DNA of 5,648 nt from JALYNX01 sp964608055. GTDB lineage: Bacteria; Actinomycetota; Acidimicrobiia; Spongiisociales; ZC4RG35. Of the stretch, positions 1 to 5,206 are shown one piece after another (position 1 is the stretch's first letter; every line of letters starts with the position of its first letter). The stretch spans positions 1 through 5,648 of the forward strand of contig CAZSMJ010000132.1 in NCBI GenBank assembly GCA_964608055.1, read 5' to 3'. Position numbers and translations under genes: made by a program. The notes below the pieces were generated by a model. That model was given only the letters and a program-made list of their open reading frames with translations, was not told the DNA's origin and did not search any database.

Positions 1-321
1 CGCAAGGCCCTGTTGGAGATGATGCTGACCGGGCGGACGATCGACGCCCAGGAGGCATATCGGCTCGGCGCGGTGTCGAGGGTCGTTCCACGAGCCGAGC
101 TCGACGCTGCCGTCGACGAGACGGTGACCGCGCTGAAATCGGTGAGCCCGGCGACCCTGGCCTTGGGCCGGGACGCCTTCTATGGGATCACAGATCTCGG
201 GCTCGACGCTGCCCTGGACCGGCTTCAGTTGGGGCTTACCGAGATTGCCTTGACCCAGGACGCCAAAGAGGGCATTGCGGCCTTTCTGGAGAAGCGGGAT
301 CCCGAATGGTCCGGGCGTTGA
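1..321 (+). CDS. Enoyl-CoA hydratase/isomerase (crotonase) family protein, C-terminal fragment
   Basis: The reading frame is open from the first base, with no start in the window, so this is the last 106 residues of a longer protein; crotonases are usually about 250-280 aa. The segment MMLTGRTIDAQEAYRLGAV followed by SRVVP is the typical crotonase C-terminal signature, in which the 'LTG..i.A.EA..lGlV..vvp' block follows the catalytic core. The end, DAKEGIAAFLEKRDPEW, is the usual family tail. The catalytic residues and oxyanion-hole part lie upstream of the window, so hydratase, isomerase and other crotonase chemistries cannot be told apart. The family generally acts on cytoplasmic CoA thioesters, as in fatty-acid beta-oxidation. 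The stop TGA at 319-321 is 47 bp before the sortase ATG. The family call is confident; the substrate is unknown. Confidence 0.9.
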   Translation, partial: RKALLEMMLTGRTIDAQEAYRLGAVSRVVPRAELDAAVDETVTALKSVSPATLALGRDAFYGITDLGLDAALDRLQLGLTEIALTQDAKEGIAAFLEKRDPEWSGR

Positions 322-356
322 GGTCTGTCCGCCATATGGTTGGCATGGCCGCGATT

Positions 357-362
357 TAACCT
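357..362 (+). promoter_or_regulatory. Putative -10 element of a leaderless sortase transcript
   Basis: TAACCT fits the actinobacterial TAnnnT -10 pattern and ends 6 nt before the ATG at 369, the spacing expected if transcription starts at the A of the start codon. No purine-rich Shine-Dalgarno is visible before this ATG, which agrees with a leaderless message. I found no convincing -35 at 16-18 nt spacing, so this is tentative. Confidence 0.4.
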
Positions 363-368
363 CTTCGT

Positions 369-1058
369 ATGCGGCGCAACATCCAGATCCTCGGCTGGAC
401 CTTCATCTGGGCCGGTCTCTTCATCTTCGGGTATCTGGGGTGGCAGCTGTTCGGTACCGACGTCATCAATGCCCAGGTCCAGGCGGCGGCCTCGAAGGAT
501 CTGGACGGTTTCTTCGAGATCGAGCGAGAGCACCTTCCGCGCCCGCTGCCAGTCGAGGCAGAAGAGGGGCCGACGCTCGAATTTCACCCCGAGGAGCAGC
601 CAGTTGAGAACACCGAATTCGCCAGGCTCATTGTTCCCAAGTTGCGTCTTGACGCCGTGGTGTTCGAGGGCGTGACTGGAGAAGCCCTCGCCCAGGGCCC
701 GGGTCACATGCCCAACACCCCCTTGCCCGGCCAGCCAGGCAACGCAGTCATTTCCGGGCATCGAACCACCCACGGCCGGCCCTTCTTCGACTTCGACCTG
801 CTGCTGCCGGGGGACCGGATCGAAGTCGAGACCGCGATCGGCACCCATGTCTATGAGGTAAGGGAGAGTCTGATCGTGAAGCCAACTGATATCTGGGTAA
901 CCGATGACAAGGCAGGAGGCTGGCTCACTCTGACCACGTGCAACCCCAAATTCTCGGCGCGTGAGCGACTCATCATCTTCGCGGAGATGGTCGAAGGCCC
1001 CAACCTGGCCTACATCGAGGCGACTCGGGGCGTCCTAACCGGTCAATTCCTCGAGTGA
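369..1058 (+). CDS. Class E-like sortase (membrane-anchored transpeptidase)
   Basis: A 229-aa protein with a basic N-terminus (MRRN), one hydrophobic anchor at about residues 8-28, a linker rich in acidic residues and proline (about 50-80), and a C-terminal sortase domain from about residue 85. The catalytic triad is visible: His131 in NAVISGHRTTHG, Cys191 in LTLTTCNPKFSARERLIIF, and Arg200 just before LII. Sortases cleave a C-terminal sorting signal on secreted proteins and join them to the cell envelope; class E enzymes of high-GC Gram-positives prefer LAxTG-type signals. The GHRTTHG and TTCNPKFSARERL wording resembles class E, but the class is judged by eye. The start is well fixed, since an in-frame TAA at 357-359 lies only three codons upstream. 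No sortase substrate or pilin gene is in the window, so it may be a stand-alone housekeeping sortase. Its 3' end overlaps the convergent thioredoxin gene by 24 bp. Confidence 0.9.
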   Translation: MRRNIQILGWTFIWAGLFIFGYLGWQLFGTDVINAQVQAAASKDLDGFFEIEREHLPRPLPVEAEEGPTLEFHPEEQPVENTEFARLIVPKLRLDAVVFEGVTGEALAQGPGHMPNTPLPGQPGNAVISGHRTTHGRPFFDFDLLLPGDRIEVETAIGTHVYEVRESLIVKPTDIWVTDDKAGGWLTLTTCNPKFSARERLIIFAEMVEGPNLAYIEATRGVLTGQFLE

Positions 1059-1568
1059 CTCCTGGTCGACGATCCCGTTGACGATGCTGGAAACGGTGCC
1101 GTCCGAGTCGATGTAATAGGTGGAGGGGAGAAAATAGTTGGGATAGGCGTTGCTGAATGCCTTGTCGCCGAAGGCAACCGGATAGGACGGGGATAGGGCT
1201 TCAGCAAAAGCTTGTGAATCGGGCAGCGCGTCTCTCACGGCAACCCCGAGGACGGCGATATCGGGATGGGTGTTGGCGAAGGCCGATAGGTCAGGGATCT
1301 CGTCGCGACACGGCAGACACCACGACGCCCATAGGTTGAGGACCAGGGGCCTCCCGTCCTCGACGAGGTGCTGGCTGAGGTTGAACGATCCACCGTCGAG
1401 GAGCGCGACTGTGAAGTCGGGGGCCTCCTCCCCAACCGCGGCGACGTCGGAGTTGTTGCCCACTATCCACGCCACTGCGAGCCCGACCACCACCAAGCCG
1501 ACGAAGACCCCGGTGAGAAGCAGGGACCGGTTGGGGAGCGGGTCCGGGCCCTGGGTTGGATCAGTCAG
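1035..1568 (-). CDS. Membrane-tethered TlpA/ResA-like thioredoxin-fold protein
   Basis: With the CTG start at 1568 the product is 177 aa: a short N-terminal segment (MTDPTQGPDPLPNRS), one membrane helix at about residues 16-37, then an extracytoplasmic thioredoxin domain. The active site is WASWCLPCRDEIPDL with the redox pair Cys84 and Cys87. The likely cis-proline is Pro148 in FLPSTYYID. APDFTV and GRPLVLNLWA are typical TlpA/ResA blocks. Such proteins carry out thiol-disulfide exchange outside the membrane, often on apocytochrome c or secreted proteins; the partner here is not visible. Start choice: a TTG at 1496 would cut the membrane helix in half and has no good ribosome site. The CTG keeps the whole helix and sits 7 nt after a perfect AGGAGG. 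No ATG, GTG or TTG occurs in frame between the upstream stop (1581-1583) and the TTG at 1496. The CDS overlaps the aconitase stop by 8 bp, implying translational coupling. The function call is firm; the start is inferred. Confidence 0.85.
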   Translation of the reverse strand: MTDPTQGPDPLPNRSLLLTGVFVGLVVVGLAVAWIVGNNSDVAAVGEEAPDFTVALLDGGSFNLSQHLVEDGRPLVLNLWASWCLPCRDEIPDLSAFANTHPDIAVLGVAVRDALPDSQAFAEALSPSYPVAFGDKAFSNAYPNYFLPSTYYIDSDGTVSSIVNGIVDQESLEELTG

Positions 1569-4284
1569 ACGCCATCCTCCTCAGCACGTAGTGGAGGATG
1601 CCGCCGTGGCGCAGGTACTCGACTTCGATGTCGGTGTCGACCCGGGCCAGAGTCGTAAACGTCGTCACCGACCCATCGGCCCGGGCGGCGGTCACCGGGA
1701 CGATCTGACGCGGCCGGAGGTCGTCGCCCAATGAGATGTCGAAGGTCTCGGAACCGTCGAGTCCCAGGGTGTCGGCGTCCTCGCCTTCTGCGAAAACGAG
1801 GGGAAGCACCCCCATCATCACCAGATTCGAGCGATGGATCCGTTCCAACGATTTTGCGAGTACCGCCTTGACCCCGAGGAGGAACGGGCCCTTCGCGGCC
1901 CAATCCCGCGAGGACCCCATGCCGTAGTCGGCGCCTCCGATGACGACCAAGGGGATGCCCTCGGCCTGGTAGTGCATCGATGCGTCATAGATCGACTTGA
2001 CCTGGCCATCCAGGAAGTCTGTGGTCCATCCCCCCTCGGTCCCCGGAGCCAACTGGTTCTTGACCCGGATGTTGGCGAACGTGCCTCTGGTCATCACCCG
2101 GTCATTTCCCCGCCGCGACCCGTATGAGTTGAACATTGGAGGCTGGACTCCCTTGGCAATCAGATACTGACCGGCAGGGGAGTCGATGGCGATCGAGCCG
2201 GCCGGGCTGATGTGGTCGGTGGTCACCGAGTCCCCGAGCTTGGCAAGGACCCGGGCGCCGCGGATCGCGGTGATCGGTGTCAGGTCGACGGTGAGCTGGG
2301 TGAAAAACGGAGGCTCCTGGACATAAGTCGAGTCCTCGTTCCAGGGGTATAGGTCGGACTCCGGGGTGGTGATGGCCCGCCACTCATCGGAACCGGCAAA
2401 GACGTCCGAGTACTTGTCGAGAAACTGGCTCCGGTGGACATGGGCGGCGACGATCTCGGCGATCTCCTCCTGGGTGGGCCAGATGTCACGGAGATAGACG
2501 TCGTTGCCGGCCTTGTCGACGCCGAGTCTTTCGTTTACAGGGTCCCATGACATGGTGCCGGCCAGGGCATAGGCCACGACCAGAGGAGGCGATGCCAGGT
2601 AGTTGGCGCGCACATCCGGGGAGATGCGACCTTCGAAGTTGCGGTTGCCAGAGAGGACTGACGCCGTCACCAGGTCCCCGACCCGAATCGCGTTCGAGAT
2701 CTCCTCGGGCAAAGGCCCGGAGTTACCGATGCACGTAGTGCATCCGTATCCGACGACATAGAAGCCGAGTGCCTCTAGGTCCGGCAGCAAACCCGAGCTG
2801 GTCAGGTATTCGGTGACCACCTTGGAACCCGGTGCCAACGACGTCTTGACCCAGGGCTGTCGGGTCAGTCCCCGCTCCCGTGCCTTTCGGGCGACCAGAC
2901 CGGCGGCGACCATCACGTCGGGGTTGGAGGTGTTGGTGCACGATGTGATAGCGGCGATCACCACATCCCCGTCGGTCAGATCGAAGGGCTCGCCGTCGAA
3001 CTCGACATCGACCTTCGTCTGCGCCTTTAGGGCTCCGACCCTTGCCGGACGGCCGCCTTCGTCCTCCCAACTCACGACAGTCGAGGATCGGGCCCCCCCG
3101 TTCTTCCCAAAGAGATTGGTCAGGTCGGCCGTCCACTGGGTCTTCATCGCCGAGAGCGCGACGCGGTCCTGAGGTCGCTTGGGACCCGCAAGGGAAGGCT
3201 CGACGGTCGACATGTCCAGCTCGAGCTCGGCCGAATAGGTGATCTGGCGACTGTCGTCTCGCCACATCCCTTGGACCTTGTGGTACTGCTCGACCGTGTC
3301 GATCAGCTTGTCCTCCCTGCCGGTGAGTCGCAGGTACTTCAAGGTCTGCTCATCGACCGGGAAGAAGCCGATGGTCGCCCCATATTCGGGCGCCATGTTG
3401 GCGATGGTGGCCCGGTTGGCGATTGGCATGTCGGCCAGGCCAGGGCCGTGAAACTCCACGAACTTGTCGACCACTCCGTGCTCTCTGAGCACCTCGGTGA
3501 CCCGCAGCACCAGGTCGGTCGCCGTCGACCCTTCCGGCAGCATCCCGGTGAGTCGGAACCCGACCACCTCGGGGAGGAGCATGTAGATCGGCTGGCCGAC
3601 CATGGCGGCCTCGGCTTCGATGCCGCCAACTCCCCAGCCAACGACTCCCAGTCCGTTGATCATGGTGGTGTGGCTGTCGGTTCCCACCAGGCTGTCGGGG
3701 TAGAGGTAACGGCCATCGTCCCAGACCACCTTGGCCAGGTACTCGAGGTTGACTTGATGGACGATGCCGGTGGCGGGCGGCACGACACGGAAGTTGGCGA
3801 AGGCCGACTGGCCCCACTTCAGAAATTCATAGCGCTCCTGGTTTCGCTCGAATTCCTTGCGGGAGTTGATGGTCAGGGCGTCCGAGCGGGCGAAGGCGTC
3901 GACCTGGACCGAATGATCCACGACAAGGTCAGCGGGGATCAGGGGGTTTACCTTCTGGGCCGCTCCCTCATCGCCGGTCATGCGAACGATCGCCGAGCGC
4001 ATTGCCGCCAGATCGACGATCGCCGGCACACCAGTGAAGTCCTGGAGCACCACCCGTCCCGGCACGAATGGGATCTCATGATCGCTCACGTTGCTTGCGT
4101 CATAGGCGGCGATTCGACGGACGTCTTCCTCGGTGACGCTCTTGCCGTTGAGGTTGCGCAGGGCAGATTCGAGAAGAACCTTGATCGAATACGGGAGTCG
4201 CTCCAGCCCCTCGATGCTGTCGAGTCGGGCTATCTGACGGGTTCCGAGCGGAGTGTCGATTGTGGAGTGGGACCCGAGGTTCAT
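1561..4284 (-). CDS. acnA: Aconitate hydratase (AcnA/IRP1-type aconitase)
   Basis: A complete 907-aa cytoplasmic enzyme that interconverts citrate and isocitrate in the TCA cycle, close to the usual 890-940 aa of bacterial AcnA. Landmarks in order: VLLESALRNLNG (about 36-47), VLQDFTGVPAIVDLAAMR (79-96), GTDSHTTMINGLGVVGWGVGG (201-221), SCTNTSNP with Cys449, GYGCTTCIGNSG with Cys515 and Cys518, the swivel-domain motif LGDSVTTDHISPAG (683-696), and the active-site loop GSSRDWAAKGP (790-800). All three [4Fe-4S] cysteine ligands are present, so the gene looks intact. The ATG at 4284 is the first standard start after an in-frame TGA at 4315-4317. No Shine-Dalgarno precedes it; a TAATCT box 7 nt upstream suggests a leaderless message. 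The gene lies 137 bp downstream of a putative Fe-S regulator and is probably co-transcribed with the thioredoxin gene, whose start overlaps its stop. Confidence 0.98.
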   Translation of the reverse strand: MNLGSHSTIDTPLGTRQIARLDSIEGLERLPYSIKVLLESALRNLNGKSVTEEDVRRIAAYDASNVSDHEIPFVPGRVVLQDFTGVPAIVDLAAMRSAIVRMTGDEGAAQKVNPLIPADLVVDHSVQVDAFARSDALTINSRKEFERNQERYEFLKWGQSAFANFRVVPPATGIVHQVNLEYLAKVVWDDGRYLYPDSLVGTDSHTTMINGLGVVGWGVGGIEAEAAMVGQPIYMLLPEVVGFRLTGMLPEGSTATDLVLRVTEVLREHGVVDKFVEFHGPGLADMPIANRATIANMAPEYGATIGFFPVDEQTLKYLRLTGREDKLIDTVEQYHKVQGMWRDDSRQITYSAELELDMSTVEPSLAGPKRPQDRVALSAMKTQWTADLTNLFGKNGGARSSTVVSWEDEGGRPARVGALKAQTKVDVEFDGEPFDLTDGDVVIAAITSCTNTSNPDVMVAAGLVARKARERGLTRQPWVKTSLAPGSKVVTEYLTSSGLLPDLEALGFYVVGYGCTTCIGNSGPLPEEISNAIRVGDLVTASVLSGNRNFEGRISPDVRANYLASPPLVVAYALAGTMSWDPVNERLGVDKAGNDVYLRDIWPTQEEIAEIVAAHVHRSQFLDKYSDVFAGSDEWRAITTPESDLYPWNEDSTYVQEPPFFTQLTVDLTPITAIRGARVLAKLGDSVTTDHISPAGSIAIDSPAGQYLIAKGVQPPMFNSYGSRRGNDRVMTRGTFANIRVKNQLAPGTEGGWTTDFLDGQVKSIYDASMHYQAEGIPLVVIGGADYGMGSSRDWAAKGPFLLGVKAVLAKSLERIHRSNLVMMGVLPLVFAEGEDADTLGLDGSETFDISLGDDLRPRQIVPVTAARADGSVTTFTTLARVDTDIEVEYLRHGGILHYVLRRMASD
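1576..1581 (-). promoter_or_regulatory. Shine-Dalgarno of the thioredoxin gene, inside the aconitase 3' end
   Basis: On the minus strand a perfect AGGAGG is followed by a 7-nt spacer (ATGGCGT) and then CTG. The same bases encode the two arginines in the aconitase C-terminus LRRMASD. This site decides the start of the downstream gene: no other in-frame start candidate has a comparable ribosome site. Confidence 0.7.
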
Positions 4285-4291
4285 GACGACC

Positions 4292-4297
4292 AGATTA
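4292..4297 (-). promoter_or_regulatory. Putative -10 element for leaderless acnA transcription
   Basis: On the minus strand TAATCT matches the TAnnnT -10 pattern and is separated from the acnA ATG by exactly 7 nt (GGTCGTC). Transcription would then begin at or next to the start codon, and no Shine-Dalgarno is present. No clear -35 is seen at 16-18 nt, which is common for high-GC actinobacterial promoters. Confidence 0.5.
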
Positions 4298-4332
4298 CTG
4301 GTGGTCGCTGTCTCTCATCCCAGATCGCTAAG

Positions 4333-4348
4333 CGCTAACCGTTCAGCG
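4333..4348 (-). promoter_or_regulatory. Imperfect 16-bp dyad upstream of acnA, possible operator
   Basis: CGCTAACC/GTTCAGCG pairs at 6 of 8 positions around a centre between 4340 and 4341, about 50-65 bp before the acnA ATG. It also contains ACCGTTCA (4338-4345), the exact reverse complement of TGAACGGT at 4393-4400. Its position suits a regulator of acnA, but no known binding consensus was recognised. Confidence 0.3.
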
Positions 4349-4385
4349 TTGGGCGTATGGGAAAGATCCGATCGATTTTGCACGC

Positions 4386-4406
4386 CAAACGGTGAACGGT
4401 AAACGG
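4386..4406. repeat. Three tandem 7-bp repeats (consensus yrAACGG)
   Basis: Plus-strand units are CAAACGG (4386-4392), TGAACGG (4393-4399) and TAAACGG (4400-4406), directly adjoining the hairpin at the end of the regulator gene. The 7-bp period is less than one helical turn. The middle unit has an inverted copy inside the dyad at 4333-4348. They could be regulator half-sites for acnA or simply local low complexity. Confidence 0.5.
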
Positions 4407-4440
4407 ATTATCGGAAGCGCTTCACGCGCTTCCGATAATC
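4406..4440 (-). terminator. Perfect 15-bp stem-loop at the end of the regulator gene (terminator-like)
   Basis: The arms GATTATCGGAAGCGC (4406-4420) and GCGCTTCCGATAATC (4426-4440) are exact reverse complements with a 5-nt loop. The right arm encodes the last residues of the regulator (IIGSA), and its TGA stop (4422-4424) falls in the loop. On the minus strand the stem is followed by CCGTTTACCG, a poor U-tract, so this would be a tail-less terminator or an RNA-stabilising or attenuating hairpin between the regulator and acnA. The hairpin is certain; its role as a terminator is inferred. Confidence 0.6.
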
Positions 4441-5138
4441 ACCGGCACCTGGGTGACGCAGTCGTCCTCGAGCGCCCTGTGCGGGATCAGCACCGGGTTG
4501 CACGGATAGGACATGGCTCCGAACATCCCGGCGACTATCCCACGGTCGAGGGAGCAGATCACCTCGGGATGACTGGTGGCGGCTTCGCCGAAGGGGCAGT
4601 GTGTGGTCAGGAGTCGTTGTCCCGGCACGTCGGGATCGATCGAGAAGCCGAGTCCGGTCATCGCAGTGGCAACCGCCTGGATGGCGCCGTCGTAGCCGGG
4701 TTGCTCTGGTTGACCGATCTCGGCGGCCAACTCCCGGCCGTAAGCTCGGCCAACGTCCTCCGCGATCTGGGCGACGTTCTCCGGAGCCACCTCGTCGAGG
4801 ACCCGAATCAGCATTTCGACCAGCATCTCGAAACGTCTCGGGGTGAAGTGCACCGAGACCTCCTTGGCAGTCGCCTCGTAGCACTTGGCCGGGCGGCCCG
4901 CCGCCGGCCCGTTCTTCCCCTCTGATCTACGGTGGCTGACCTTCAGATATCCGTCGTTGGTAAGGCGATCCAGGTGATGACGGGCGACATTGGGGTGGAG
5001 GTCGAAAAGGCCAGCGACATGGGAAGTGGTCAGTGGCTCTGCGGACTCCCGAACCGCGATGTAGATGGCCCGCCGGGTCGGATCGCCCAGCGAAGAGGTG
5101 AGATCGGAGATCCGGCTATCGAGGGTCTCGGTGTCCAT
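4422..5138 (-). CDS. SufR-like winged-helix transcriptional regulator with C-terminal cysteine cluster
   Basis: A 238-aa DNA-binding protein. Residues 15-70 form an ArsR/DeoR-like winged helix: LGDPTRRAIYIAVRE, then TTSHVAGLFDLHPNVARHHLDRL as the helix-turn-helix, then a basic, glycine-rich wing (about 66-90). The C-terminal half carries Cys181 (HCPFGEA), Cys195 (EVICSLDRGIVAGM), Cys213 (YPCNP) and Cys227 (DDCVTQV). A wHTH followed by spaced cysteines is the plan of SufR-type regulators, which hold an Fe-S cluster and repress Fe-S assembly genes; cluster binding here is inferred. The ATG at 5138 is chosen because the protein then opens directly before the HTH. A TTG at 5207 would add 23 residues translated through the promoter palindrome. 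The gene is divergent from mrp and upstream of acnA, both linked to Fe-S metabolism. No Shine-Dalgarno is seen. It might instead be a generic ArsR-family sensor of metal or redox state. Confidence 0.8.
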   Translation of the reverse strand: MDTETLDSRISDLTSSLGDPTRRAIYIAVRESAEPLTTSHVAGLFDLHPNVARHHLDRLTNDGYLKVSHRRSEGKNGPAAGRPAKCYEATAKEVSVHFTPRRFEMLVEMLIRVLDEVAPENVAQIAEDVGRAYGRELAAEIGQPEQPGYDGAIQAVATAMTGLGFSIDPDVPGQRLLTTHCPFGEAATSHPEVICSLDRGIVAGMFGAMSYPCNPVLIPHRALEDDCVTQVPVIIGSA

Positions 5139-5157
5139 GAGGGGTACCAACTGGCCA

Positions 5158-5169
5158 AAACTATAGTTT
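5158..5169. promoter_or_regulatory. Perfect palindrome AAACTATAGTTT in the regulator/mrp divergent promoter
   Basis: This 12-bp perfect palindrome lies in the 68-bp gap between the two divergent start codons. Its symmetry gives a TATAGT -10-like hexamer on both strands (5162-5167 plus, 5165-5160 minus), so the two putative promoters overlap. Predicted transcripts would start about 7 nt beyond each hexamer, leaving a leader of roughly 33 nt for mrp and 15 nt for the regulator. No clear -35 is seen on either side. It is also the natural candidate for the regulator's own operator. Confidence 0.5.
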
Positions 5170-5197
5170 CGAGGGCCTTCTATCCACTCTCGGCGTT

Positions 5198-5202
5198 GGG
5201 GA
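5198..5202 (+). promoter_or_regulatory. Weak Shine-Dalgarno for mrp
   Basis: GGGGA lies 4 nt before the ATG at 5207, slightly close for an ideal ribosome site. It supports this ATG, which is also the first standard start codon after the in-frame TGA at 5138-5140. Confidence 0.4.
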
Positions 5203-5206
5203 ATCA

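Noticed and set aside
322..356. Terminator between the crotonase and sortase genes
   Set aside because: I found no stable stem-loop or T-tract in this short gap.
225..848. Minus-strand open frame of 207 codons across the crotonase end and the sortase
   Set aside because: It overlaps two genes with clear family motifs, has no recognisable domain of its own and no ribosome site was seen. I treat it as an antisense shadow.
1035..1496. TTG at 1496 as the thioredoxin start
   Set aside because: It cuts the membrane helix and has no Shine-Dalgarno, whereas the CTG at 1568 has a perfect one.
3271..4338. Long plus-strand open frame (355 codons) antisense to acnA
   Set aside because: It lies almost entirely within the strongly supported acnA gene on the other strand. 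The translation shows no recognisable domain, and the openness is a by-product of high-GC codon use.
4361..4378. GATC-rich stretch (AAGATCCGATCGATTTT) as an operator or replication-type repeat
   Set aside because: Only the 6-bp core CGATCG is symmetric and the flanks do not pair. GATC clusters arise by chance in this base composition.
4392..4925. Plus-strand open frame of 177 codons antisense to the regulator
   Set aside because: It overlaps the wHTH regulator gene, starts within the repeat and hairpin region, and its translation has no family features.
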